A DNA stretch of 19,128 bases from Pseudomonadota bacterium (GTDB lineage: Bacteria > Pseudomonadota > Alphaproteobacteria > Rhizobiales > Xanthobacteraceae): the NCBI GenBank assembly GCA_023387555.1, contig JAEWHY010000540.1, positions 1-19,128 on the forward strand. Direction: 5' to 3'. Numbering within the stretch: the first letter of the stretch is position 1; each line of letters starts with the position of its first letter. Shown in pieces: positions 1 through 7,293 of the stretch. The notes below the pieces were generated by a model, which saw only the letters and a list, made by a program, of their open reading frames with translations, was not told where the DNA came from and searched no databases. Made by a program: the position numbers and the translations under genes.

Positions 1-312
1 TCTCACTTTCGGGAGATTGAAATTGGATGGGCTGAACAGAGGCGCATGAGCCTTTATTCAGAGCGGCGTCCAGCCACAGGAATCATCTTTCGAAAATCGC
101 AAGCCGATTACAATCTCGATTGGCATCCAGCACCGCGTCGTCAGTATATTGTGAACCTTGATGGCGGCGTGAAGATTACAGCGAGCGATGGTGAAAGCCG
201 GATCATCAGGGCAGGCGAAGTGTTCCTGGTCGAAGACATCACCGGGAAGGGCCACAGGTCAGAGCATATCGACGCAAAGGTCCGTCACACACTTTTTATT
301 CCAATCGATTGA
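1..312 (+). CDS. Cupin-domain protein, C-terminal part (5' end outside window)
   Basis: The reading frame is open from the first base and ends in TGA at 310-312. A Met codon at 46 exists, but the frame continues upstream (SHFREIEIGW...), so the gene almost certainly starts before the window. The visible part of about 103 residues looks like the second half of a small single-domain cupin: a beta-rich stretch (RQYIVNLDGGVKIT), a turn with GESRIIRAGEVFLVEDITGKGH and a short final strand. The pattern G-x(5)-P/A-G-x(3)-V-x(2)-D-x(2)-G-x-G-H is typical of the cupin motif 2 region, and the His after GKG is a likely metal ligand. It lies 54 bases ahead of a transporter receptor gene on the same strand, so it may belong to the same catabolic unit. 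The exact substrate or regulatory role cannot be told. Confidence 0.75.
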   Translation, partial: SHFREIEIGWAEQRRMSLYSERRPATGIIFRKSQADYNLDWHPAPRRQYIVNLDGGVKITASDGESRIIRAGEVFLVEDITGKGHRSEHIDAKVRHTLFIPID

Positions 313-366
313 AGGCGGACCTGAGTAGTCCGACGAAAATTGGTTCGCAGAGTCTGGGGGTAAATT

Positions 367-1362
367 GTGAGTGGTATGAAACGAGCTATCATGAAAATTG
401 CAGTATATTCCGCTTTCGGTATCGGCCTGATGGTGAATACAGTCGCACAAGCGCAAGAATGGCCGACAAAGCCGATCAAAATGATTGTGCCGTTCGCTGC
501 GGGGGGCGGAACAGACTTTGTTGCGCGCCTTGTCGCGGAACACCTTGGAAACAGGCTTGGCCAACCTGTCTATATCGAGAACCGAGGTGGCGCGAATGGT
601 GCCATCGGCATGGGCGCTCTCAAGCAGGCCGATCCGGACGGATACACGATCGCTGCATCGCCTGACACGCCTTTGACTGCGAACCCGTCTTTGCAGCCTA
701 AGCTGGCCTACAAGCCGCTGGAAGACTTCATCGCAGTGGCGCCGATGGTGCGTTTCCCGAGTCTAATTGTCGCGAACCCTTCGCTGAAGGTCAAAACGAT
801 TCCTGAGCTGATCGCCGCAGCAAAAGCTAATCCGGGCGGTATTGCGTATTCATCGAGCGGCGTCGGCGGCTTCAGTCATCTGGCAATGGAACTGTTTGCA
901 GCTCAAGCTGGGGTAAAACTGCTGCACGTGCCCTATAAGGGTGCAGGTCCGGCCTCACTCGGCCTAATTGCTAACGAAGTGCAGCTTGGTGTGAACAACG
1001 TGCAGGTGACGCTGCAGAATATTCAGGCTGGCCAACTCGTACCCATCGCCGTTGGCGAACTGGAACGGATATCGGTTCTTCCTGATGTCCCCAGTATCGC
1101 AGAGACGTTCCCTGGCTTCAAAATCACCTCTTGGGCGGGAATCTTCCTTCCGGCGAAAACACCAGACGCCATTGTCAACCGTCTGCAACGCGAAATCACC
1201 GCGATCATGCAGGATCCTAAAGTTGTAGAGAAGCTGAAGGCGCAACAGCTCTTTCCGTATGTCCTGGATCAGGCGGCCTTTCTGGATCTGGTAAAGACCG
1301 ACATGGCCCGTTGGGCTGGGGTCATCAAATCTGCGAATATTGCGCTCAAGGACAATCGGTGA
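367..1362 (+). CDS. Tripartite tricarboxylate transporter (Bug/TctC family) periplasmic substrate-binding protein
   Basis: A 331-residue protein of the usual Bug-receptor length. The N-terminus is a signal peptide: basic MKRAIMK, a hydrophobic core, then AQA with cleavage likely before QEWPTKP. The family fingerprints follow: WPTKPIKMIVPFAAGGGTD, then ENRGGANGAIG, DGYT and a late HVPYKGAGP loop. Bug proteins bind small organic acids, amides or aromatic acids in the periplasm and normally work with TctA/TctB membrane subunits; neither is in this window, which is common for 'orphan' Bug receptors. The start is either GTG 367, with a GGGGG stretch 6 bases upstream, or ATG 376; the signal peptide works with both. 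It is followed at 42 bases by a ureidoglycolate-lyase-family gene, which makes an amide or ureide-related ligand plausible. The substrate itself is inference. Confidence 0.9.
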   Translation: MSGMKRAIMKIAVYSAFGIGLMVNTVAQAQEWPTKPIKMIVPFAAGGGTDFVARLVAEHLGNRLGQPVYIENRGGANGAIGMGALKQADPDGYTIAASPDTPLTANPSLQPKLAYKPLEDFIAVAPMVRFPSLIVANPSLKVKTIPELIAAAKANPGGIAYSSSGVGGFSHLAMELFAAQAGVKLLHVPYKGAGPASLGLIANEVQLGVNNVQVTLQNIQAGQLVPIAVGELERISVLPDVPSIAETFPGFKITSWAGIFLPAKTPDAIVNRLQREITAIMQDPKVVEKLKAQQLFPYVLDQAAFLDLVKTDMARWAGVIKSANIALKDNR

Positions 1363-1403
1363 CGCGTGTGGTCGAGACAGTCGCGCAACAGGAAGAGAGT
1401 AAT

Positions 1404-1919
1404 ATGATTGTGGCCGATCAGTATCTTGTCCCGGTCCAAGATCTGACTGACGAGGCGTTTGCTCCCTATGGGAACATCATAAAACCTCGAAAAAGCGGAG
1501 ACCAGGGCGACAGGGCCTACAAGTTCAAGTCGCGTGAAGAAAAGGATCACGTCGATCTCGTTTTCTCGGGTGGTGAGCCTTGCATGCGCATCATGCATCA
1601 GTTCAAGCGCGGGCTGATTTTCACCAAATTAGCCCGCCACCAGAAAGTTAGCCAATGTCTAGGATCGCTCCACGGTAAGGAATGGTTCTTAGCAATGGCT
1701 GAGGCGACAAAGCCGGGTGGTGATTTCCCTGGTCCTGAACAGATTACGGCCTTTCGGATTCCTGGCGATCGTATCATCAAGATACATACGGGCGTCTGGC
1801 ACGCAGGACCGCACTTCGTCCACGACGAGTGCATGTTCATGAGCCTTGAGAATGTCGATACGAACATGACGGACTTCGACATCCTTACCATGCCGGCCGA
1901 ATGTCGCATTCTGGGATAG
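1404..1919 (+). CDS. Ureidoglycolate lyase (AllA-like) family protein
   Basis: 171 residues, the size of AllA-family proteins. The start is ATG 1404 rather than the in-frame ATG 1311: it is preceded by AGGAAGAG at good spacing, it does not overlap the receptor gene, and the protein then begins with the family's opening (VPVQDLTDEAFAPYGNII). Further family features are HQKVSQCLGSL in the middle and IIKIHTGVWHAGPHF near the end, matching the conserved SQ and W-H blocks of the ureidoglycolate lyase cupin fold. Known members release urea from ureidoglycolate to give glyoxylate in allantoin breakdown. No other allantoin-pathway gene is visible here, and the neighbours are amidases and a nitroreductase, so it may act on another ureido or hydroxy acid. 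Family assignment is firm; the reaction is uncertain. Confidence 0.75.
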   Translation: MIVADQYLVPVQDLTDEAFAPYGNIIKPRKSGDQGDRAYKFKSREEKDHVDLVFSGGEPCMRIMHQFKRGLIFTKLARHQKVSQCLGSLHGKEWFLAMAEATKPGGDFPGPEQITAFRIPGDRIIKIHTGVWHAGPHFVHDECMFMSLENVDTNMTDFDILTMPAECRILG

Positions 1920-1951
1920 CCAAAGCGGTTCCTTATTTGGTTGCAGAATGA

Positions 1952-2164
1952 CTGGCGACGTCGCTCCTTGAGCGGGCAGTCAGGCGTTGCCGCTGCGCTG
2001 TGAAGAAAGATGCGCTGGTGGCCTCCGGTCGCTTGGCAGTGAAGAATCTGGACATGCCCGGTATTTCCAGCACGGGCTATGGTTGCTTGCCGGACTTAAG
2101 ACCGGCACCAGGCGATATCGTGATCCAAAGACGCAAGCGAGATGACCGCATTCGTGCCGGCTGA
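1952..2164 (+). pseudogene. Eroded isochorismatase/cysteine-hydrolase family remnant
   Basis: Between the lyase and the nitroreductase lie 370 bases without an intact gene. One frame, open from 1952 and ending in TGA at 2162-2164, reads DALVASGRLAVKNLDMPG and then STGYGCLPDLRPAPGDIVIQRRKRDD. The block 'P-x-P-G-D-I-V-I-x-(K/R)-x-R' preceded by a G-x-x-x-x-x-x-x-L hydrophobic turn is typical of the middle of isochorismatase-like hydrolases (N-carbamoylsarcosine amidase group). A start codon with ribosome site, the N-terminal catalytic Asp region and the C-terminal Cys region are missing. Just after the stop, another frame gives ADCLLQENGHFRSL, which could be a shifted continuation. I read this as a decayed hydrolase that once belonged to the cluster. 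The match is short, so the assignment is moderate. Confidence 0.45.
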
Positions 2165-2289
2165 TTGTTTACTGCAGGAAAACGGTCACTTTCGATCTCT
2201 GCCGATTATCCCAACAGCGATGCACGCCTAGCTTGGCCCGAACTATTCCGGCCACTCGGTTGGCCCATCGACGTTGCTGGGAAACCATC

Positions 2290-2904
2290 ATGACCGAATC
2301 TGCGCTTGCCCTGATCAAAAAAAGAATCTCCGCGACGATGCTCGATGCATCTGCGCAGATCGACGATGCTAAAATCCAGTCCCTGGTCGCATTCGCGACC
2401 CGTGCGCCAACCGCTTACAATCTGCAGAACTGGCGATTTATCGCTGTGCGTTCTGCGGAGGCAAAGGCTGCCCTACGTAAAGTAGCTTTCAATCAGCCGA
2501 AGGTGGAGGATTCGGGCGTGACCTTCATCATTGTGGGAGTTTTCCCGGATGCAGCAGTGGTTTCTGATCGCCTAAGCGGATCCGTTGAAGCGGGGTATAT
2601 GACGGTCGATATTGTGCAACGCTGGCAAGAGAGTGTGCGCACGAAGTATGCCGATCCTCAAACAGCACGTGACGAAACGGTCCGCAGCGCCACCTTTGGC
2701 GCGGCTACTTTGATATTTGCCGCTGAAGCAAAAGGCCTCGCTTCGGGAGCTATGGTGGGATTCGATCCGGAAGGCGTGAGCCGGGCGTTCGGTCTGCAGA
2801 GCAATGAAATACCGGTCATGTTAGTCGCAGTCGGTCGAGCGGCTGAAGGGAACTGGCCACAGAAACCGCGCCGGCCGGTAGAGCATGTTCTCGAATTGCG
2901 CTGA
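2290..2904 (+). CDS. Nitroreductase-family flavoprotein (paralogue 1)
   Basis: 204 residues from ATG 2290. This start is chosen over ATG 2233 because it gives exactly the length and N-terminus (MTESALALIKKRISA) of the paralogue encoded at 8136-8750 on the other strand. Nitroreductase hallmarks are the early R-R/K-S-like helix (KKRISATMLDAS), ATRAPTAYNLQNWRFIAV (the S/T-x-N-x-Q-x-W-x-F flavin-binding segment), the central TARDETVRSATFGAATLIFAAEAKGL helix and the C-terminal EIPVMLVAVGRAAEGNWPQKPRRP. Such proteins bind FMN as homodimers and use NAD(P)H to reduce nitro groups, quinones, enals or related electrophiles. Here it sits between a decayed hydrolase and two amidases, suggesting a redox step in the same catabolic route. 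Substrate unknown. Confidence 0.88.
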   Translation: MTESALALIKKRISATMLDASAQIDDAKIQSLVAFATRAPTAYNLQNWRFIAVRSAEAKAALRKVAFNQPKVEDSGVTFIIVGVFPDAAVVSDRLSGSVEAGYMTVDIVQRWQESVRTKYADPQTARDETVRSATFGAATLIFAAEAKGLASGAMVGFDPEGVSRAFGLQSNEIPVMLVAVGRAAEGNWPQKPRRPVEHVLELR

Positions 2905-3049
2905 CGCCCGACGCTGACAATCCGTCTCGTCTTCGAAGGGCGGACCAAGCAATCCTTGTGACCAAGCCATCCAACACTTCCGATCTCCCGCACCTCTGAT
3001 GGCAAGGTGGCCGACGTGAACAAGAAAGTGAGAGGAAGAGCTGATCACG

Positions 3050-4249
3050 ATGAACCAATTATCATCCTATAGATCGGCATTTGTACCGCATGACCTGACA
3101 GAGCCGATCCAACCGACCGGACAAGGCCCGCTCTCAGGTCTGACGGTGGTTCTCAAAGATATGTATGACATTGCCGGGCAGCATACCGGCGGCGGAAATC
3201 CTGACTGGCTATCGACCGGAGCGCCTGCATCGGAGCATTCAGCCGTCGTTCTCAGACTTTTAGAAACAGGATGTCGGATAACCGGAAGAACGATATGCGA
3301 CGAATTTTTCTTCAGTATTGCGGGCAGTAATGCGCATTATGGAAATCCCGCTAATCCGAAAGCTCCAGGTCGGTTGGCCGGGGGATCCTCAAGCGGTTCT
3401 GCGTCTGCCGTGGCTTCGGGCGCGAGTGATCTTGGTATAGGTAGCGACACGGGCGGTTCGATCCGTATCCCGGCCTCTTTCTGCGGAATTTACGGCATCA
3501 GAACTACGCATGGGCGAGTTGATGACAAAGGTATGATGCCGATGTCTCAATCCTTCGATACGCCCGGCTGGTTTTCCCAAAGTCCTGGCCTGTTCCGCAA
3601 GGCCGCTGTTTTGCTTGATAAACGTGAAGTGAAGGCCAAACCGTTCCGTGTTCTGGTCGCTGAGGACGCGTTCTTGCAGGCCGATACGGCTATTGCTGAA
3701 TTCCTACTTTCAGCGCTGGAGCGCATGAAGCAAGATCTCCCGTCAATTGAAACAACGCGAATCTCATCAGAGGGATTTGACGGCTGGTCGGAGATCTTCC
3801 GCACCATGCAGGGTTATGAAGTATGGAAAAACTACGGATCTTTCATCTCCGCAAGAAATCCGAGCATCGGTCCGGATATTCGCGAGCGTATGGATTATGC
3901 GGGACAGATCGGGAAGACCGAGTATGAAGTAGCCGTACGGAACCGCAGTCTTATCCGAAGTGATCTTGAGAAACTAGTGCCTCCCGGTACATTTTTGGCT
4001 CTGCCAACCTCGCCCTGTGTCGCCCCGCGCGTGGAAGCCGCCGACGGAGATGCTGGTGCGTTATTGCGCCGGCGCATCATGCGTCTGACCTGTGTTGCGG
4101 GTCTTGGTGGGCTGCCCCAGATATCGCTGCCTGTTGGAACAGTCGATGGGCTGCCCGTCGGCCTTTCGTTTATTGGCTGGAAGGGTGGTGACGAAGCGTT
4201 ACTCGATCTTGCCGTTAAAGGTGCTCCTCATTTCGGAATGGGGGCCTAA
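3050..4249 (+). CDS. Amidase-signature hydrolase, closely resembling indole-3-acetamide hydrolase AMI1
   Basis: 399 residues; ATG 3050 is preceded by AGAGGAAGAG at 3031-3040. The Ser-cisSer-Lys triad of amidase-signature enzymes is intact: Lys36 in VVLKDMYDIAG, cis-Ser113 in GGSSSGSAS and nucleophile Ser137 in DTGGSIRIPAS. From recalled family knowledge, these residue numbers are the same as those of Arabidopsis AMI1 (K36, S113, S137). The surroundings also match AMI1 well (GNPDWL, NAHYGNP, MSQSFDTPGWF), and the protein has AMI1's short ~400-residue build rather than the ~480 of GatA. The known plant reaction is indole-3-acetamide to indole-3-acetate plus ammonia; bacterial members may act on other aryl or alkyl amides. 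It sits 2 bases ahead of a second amidase gene, so the two are probably co-translated. Family placement is strong, substrate inferred. Confidence 0.88.
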   Translation: MNQLSSYRSAFVPHDLTEPIQPTGQGPLSGLTVVLKDMYDIAGQHTGGGNPDWLSTGAPASEHSAVVLRLLETGCRITGRTICDEFFFSIAGSNAHYGNPANPKAPGRLAGGSSSGSASAVASGASDLGIGSDTGGSIRIPASFCGIYGIRTTHGRVDDKGMMPMSQSFDTPGWFSQSPGLFRKAAVLLDKREVKAKPFRVLVAEDAFLQADTAIAEFLLSALERMKQDLPSIETTRISSEGFDGWSEIFRTMQGYEVWKNYGSFISARNPSIGPDIRERMDYAGQIGKTEYEVAVRNRSLIRSDLEKLVPPGTFLALPTSPCVAPRVEAADGDAGALLRRRIMRLTCVAGLGGLPQISLPVGTVDGLPVGLSFIGWKGGDEALLDLAVKGAPHFGMGA

Positions 4250-4251
4250 GC

Positions 4252-5703
4252 ATGTCAAAAGATATAGCGTTCATGTCGGCGATCGAGCTTGCCGTGGCTA
4301 TTCGCCGGGGCGACGTTACGGCGAGGACGGCAACAGCTCGCATTCTCGATCGTATCGAGAAGTCCCAGTCGACCTTGAATTCTTACATCACCGTAGATTT
4401 CGAAGGCGCAATGCGGCGCGCGGAAGAATCTGACACGATCGTAAGGATGAACGGAGAGAATTTGCCACCCTTACACGGCGTGCCGATCTCCGTGAAGGAC
4501 CTCATAAACACGGCCGGAATTAGAACGACATCGGGCTCACTGCTACTGGAAAGCCATGTGCCTGATCTTGACGCAGTGGCTGTTGGTAGGCTCAAAAAGG
4601 CCGGAGCGAACATCATTGGCAAAACGACGACGTCTGAGTTCGGACATAAGCTTCTGACCGATGCGCCTCTTTTCGGGATTACGCGAAATCCCTGGGACAG
4701 GGCCCTTACGCCGGGTGGGTCAAGCGGAGGATCTGCTGTTGCCGTGGCGGCGGGGCTTGGGCCATTGTCGCTTGCGACTGATGCTGGTGCCAGTACGCGC
4801 CTGCCAGCGGCTCTTACCGGTATTGTGGGGCTGAAGCCGACATTGGGTCTCGTTCCGCATAGCCAGGTACCTGATGCTTTCAACAACTTCATACATCTCG
4901 GCATCATGGGACGCACGGTCGCGGACGTCGCGCTCATGCTCGATGTGATAGCCGGAGAACATCGCAGCGACCCATACTCTCGAGGTGCCAAATCACCTCG
5001 TGCGCTGGCCGCCGTGCGCCAAGTTGGCGCGCACAAAGAGATCAAGCGCGCTGCATGGCGGCCTTTCCTTGGTAACCAGTTGCTCGATGACGATATCCGC
5101 AAGACTTGCGAGCGGTCTCTCGACATCTTTCGGGAAATGGGATGGAAGACCGATACAATCGACGATCCCTTTGAAAATGCCGAGCCGACCTGGCGTATTC
5201 TGCAGCAGGCGAACTGGGCCGCAAGGTTCCATTCGCAACTGGATGAGATCGGTTCCAAGCTTGATCCCAGCTTCGTCGAAGGGATCAAGGCCGGTGCCCA
5301 GTACAATGGGCAACAAATCACGCACGCGCTCTACAAGCGCACGGCGCTATTCCGGTCGGTCCAGGAGTGGTTCGCGACTTATGACGTTGTGTTGACGCCA
5401 ACTTGCAGCCGGCCTCCGCTTGCTGTCGAGCATCGGGCGTTGGAGCCTATTGAGATCAACGGGATGGATGCTGAAGACATGCGGCGAAGCTGGGTGCCAT
5501 ATCTCAACCTGTTCAATCTGACCGGACACCCGGCGATCAGCATTCCATGTGGTCTGTCATCAAGCGGCCTTCCCGTTGGCTTGCAGATCGTCGGTGCCTG
5601 GAATGAGGATGCTAACCTGCTGCATGCAGCCGCCGCCTTTGAACAGTTCGTTCGCTTCTACGAACACGCTCCAAACGATTGCGCTGATCTGGCCTCGCAA
5701 TAA
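4252..5703 (+). CDS. Amidase-signature family hydrolase (GatA-like length)
   Basis: 483 residues starting two bases after the previous stop, with GGGGGCC-type purines just upstream, so it is the second cistron of an amidase pair. The triad is present: Lys82 in VPISVKDLINTAG, cis-Ser157 in PGGSSGGSAVAVAAG and Ser181. The usual D-x-G-G-S motif reads DAGAS here, so the Gly before the nucleophile is Ala; this is a small departure from the signature and may affect the active-site loop. C-terminal family blocks are PYLNLFNLTGHPAISIPCG and LPVGLQIVGAWNEDANLL. It is not a genuine GatA, because gatB and gatC are absent and the context is catabolic. Likely a cytoplasmic amide hydrolase working on the same substrate series as its neighbour. 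The specific substrate cannot be inferred from sequence. Confidence 0.88.
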   Translation: MSKDIAFMSAIELAVAIRRGDVTARTATARILDRIEKSQSTLNSYITVDFEGAMRRAEESDTIVRMNGENLPPLHGVPISVKDLINTAGIRTTSGSLLLESHVPDLDAVAVGRLKKAGANIIGKTTTSEFGHKLLTDAPLFGITRNPWDRALTPGGSSGGSAVAVAAGLGPLSLATDAGASTRLPAALTGIVGLKPTLGLVPHSQVPDAFNNFIHLGIMGRTVADVALMLDVIAGEHRSDPYSRGAKSPRALAAVRQVGAHKEIKRAAWRPFLGNQLLDDDIRKTCERSLDIFREMGWKTDTIDDPFENAEPTWRILQQANWAARFHSQLDEIGSKLDPSFVEGIKAGAQYNGQQITHALYKRTALFRSVQEWFATYDVVLTPTCSRPPLAVEHRALEPIEINGMDAEDMRRSWVPYLNLFNLTGHPAISIPCGLSSSGLPVGLQIVGAWNEDANLLHAAAAFEQFVRFYEHAPNDCADLASQ

Positions 5704-5729
5704 GGCTTAGCCCGCTGTTTAGTAAAGCA

Positions 5730-5755
5730 GGGACACGTTGAAGGTGTGCCCCTTT
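5730..5755 (+). terminator. Weak candidate intrinsic terminator after the amidase pair
   Basis: About 27 bases after the amidase stop, GGG-ACAC (5730-5736) can pair with GTGT-G-CCC (5744-5751) with one bulged G, followed by CTTT. The stem is short and the T run is only three, so it would be inefficient. It would separate the amidase transcript from the following LysR gene. Confidence 0.3.
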
Positions 5756-5797
5756 AGACCAATTGTTGTCTCGATACTGGAACTCCAATACCCTAGT

Positions 5798-5821
5798 CAC
5801 ATCACTGTTTACGTGGATGTG
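5798..5821. promoter_or_regulatory. Candidate operator: CACATC-N12-GATGTG inverted repeat before LysR gene
   Basis: Perfect 6-bp arms at 5798-5803 and 5816-5821 with a 12-base spacer end 7 bases before the GTG start of the LysR gene. A dyad of this spacing is compatible with an LTTR site (T-N11-A type), but overlapping the ribosome-binding region is more like autorepression. A 6-bp dyad can occur by chance, so this is tentative. Confidence 0.25.
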
Positions 5822-5828
5822 GTGGGTT

Positions 5829-6716
5829 GTGGATCGTTTCACGGCATTGCGGGTCTTCAGAAGTGTGGTTGAGGTCGGCAGCTTTGCCGAAGCTGCCCGG
5901 CAGCTCGGCCTTTCGCCGGCCGCTATCAGCAAGAATATCGCCGAGCTGGAAGCGCATCTTGGCGCAAGACTTCTCAACCGGACCACACGTCGACTGAGCA
6001 GCACCGAAGCTGGGCTCCAATATTATGAGTCTGTGGTGCGCGTCCTCGATGAGCTGGATGAAGCAGACACCGCGCTTGGGCCGCTGCAGCAGCGACCCAG
6101 TGGGTTTCTTCGCGTTGCAGCGCCAGCGACATTAACTCACATCCGGCTGTCGGCCGCCATGCCCCGGTTTCTCGAACGATATCCTGATCTAACGGTGGAT
6201 TTTCATGCCGATAGCCGACGGATCAATCTCATTGAGGATGGCTTTGACCTAGTCATTCGCGCGACCGATTCATTGATCGATTCAAGCCTTGTTGCCCGCA
6301 GGTTGATGATGATGCAGCAGGTCGTCTGCGGGTCATCAGCGTATTTCGATCGGGCAGGCAGGCCTCAGCATCCACGCGAGCTTGAGCAACATAGCTGTTT
6401 GAGTTTCTCGCTGTCGGGTCATGCTGACGAGTGGGAATTCAGCAGAGGCTCCGAACGCGAGCGGGTTACGGTGACGGGTCGATATCGTGCTACGTCCAGT
6501 CTTGCGGTGCGAGACGCGGCTCGTGCCGGATGCGGCTTGTGTCTGATGCCCCTCATCTACATTAAAAAAGACATCGAGGAGGGCGCCCTCGAGACAGTGT
6601 TGGGTGATTGGACGTCCATGCAATATTCAGTCTACGCAGTGTATCCCACGCGACGCTATTTACCCGCAAAGGTTCGTGTTTTTCTAGACTTTGTCGTTGA
6701 GGAACTCGCCGAATAG
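5829..6716 (+). CDS. LysR-type transcriptional regulator (paralogue 1)
   Basis: 295 residues from GTG 5829. The frame is open further upstream, but this start matches its paralogue at 8858, which also begins with GTG and reads MDRFTALxVFRxVxExGSFA. Residues 1-60 are the winged helix-turn-helix (GSFAEAARQLGLSPAAISKNIAELEAHLGARLLNRTTRR); residues about 88-290 form the LysR substrate-binding domain (FLRVAAPATLTHIRLSAAMP..., then SSLAVRDAARAGCGLCLMP). It belongs to the DmlR/AaeR-like type with NRTTRR at the end of the wing. It lies downstream of the nitroreductase and amidases on the same strand and is the most likely regulator of that cluster. The effector may be the amide substrate or a product; that is inference. 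Confidence 0.9.
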   Translation: MDRFTALRVFRSVVEVGSFAEAARQLGLSPAAISKNIAELEAHLGARLLNRTTRRLSSTEAGLQYYESVVRVLDELDEADTALGPLQQRPSGFLRVAAPATLTHIRLSAAMPRFLERYPDLTVDFHADSRRINLIEDGFDLVIRATDSLIDSSLVARRLMMMQQVVCGSSAYFDRAGRPQHPRELEQHSCLSFSLSGHADEWEFSRGSERERVTVTGRYRATSSLAVRDAARAGCGLCLMPLIYIKKDIEEGALETVLGDWTSMQYSVYAVYPTRRYLPAKVRVFLDFVVEELAE

Positions 6717-6799
6717 TCAGTGGCAGAAGCGTCAGCCGTTAACGAAGTGACCTGACCGAGAGTCTAGCCCAAGAACGGTGACAACTTAGGTGCTTTTCA

Positions 6800-7109
6800 A
6801 TGCGGGCGGTTGTTAAAGCCGAGTATTTCGAAAGCATTTTCGCTGGTGCGGATGTTGTTTTGACGCCGGTAATTGCAATTCCGGTTCCCAGCATCGCTGG
6901 GACGACGACCGACGATCCTGCCAAATTCGGTCAGCGGCTCGGTGCGCTCACGCATTGCGTGCGTGGGGTCAACTATCTCGGTCTTCCGGCCATGGTAGTG
7001 CTGATCGGTTTTTGCGGCGAACAGTATGCCATGTGCGATTAAGTTGATCGGACGCTTAATCGGCCCTCGACCTTCAGGGACTTTGATCGCGCGGGCCTGC
7101 CAGTTCTTC
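6800..7109 (+). pseudogene. Amidase C-terminal remnant, frameshifted
   Basis: From 6800, one frame reads RAVVKAEYFESIFAGADVV, LTPVIAIPVPSIAGTTTDDP and then VRGVNYLGLPAMVVLIGFCG. This is the late part of amidase-signature enzymes: the R-x(7)-Y-x(3)-F-x-x-A/x-D-V-L-L-T-P block and the N-Y-L-G-L-P-A block. The expected ending continues in another frame from 7026 as IKLIGRLIGPRPSGTLIARA, which resembles the usual 'GLQLIGRPFxExxLLRxxxxFE'. The N-terminal domain with Lys and both Ser residues is gone. It is not a copy of either intact amidase upstream as far as can be seen, so a third amidase once followed the LysR gene. The remaining bases to 7293 show no gene I can support. Confidence 0.65.
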
Positions 7110-7293
7110 GGAAGCATGGGCAATTCTCGTCGACACTGTCGAAATAGTAGCCGTGATGTGCAGCGGCGTAAATCATCCAACCTCCACCCTATTGGCCAGC
7201 TATTTCGGAACGTGAATTCGAATGAACAGTTGGAAGTGGGCAATCCATAGGCTGTAAGCGATCACGCACGCACAGTTCCTCGGTAGCCCAAGT

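Noticed and set aside
1311..1403. Upstream ATG start for the ureidoglycolate-lyase-family gene
   Set aside because: It would overlap the receptor gene by 52 bases and add residues unlike the family; ATG 1404 has the better ribosome site.
2000..2904. Rut-type pyrimidine degradation (isochorismatase plus nitroreductase as RutB/RutE)
   Set aside because: The isochorismatase is only a fragment, and no RutA, RutF, RutD or RutG counterpart is visible.
4383..5321. 312-codon minus-strand open frame inside the second amidase
   Set aside because: Fully antisense to a clear amidase; serine- and arginine-rich composition is typical of a shadow frame.
4252..5703. GatA subunit of the tRNA amidotransferase
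   Set aside because: No gatB or gatC nearby, an altered DAGAS motif, and a catabolic setting with another amidase two bases upstream.
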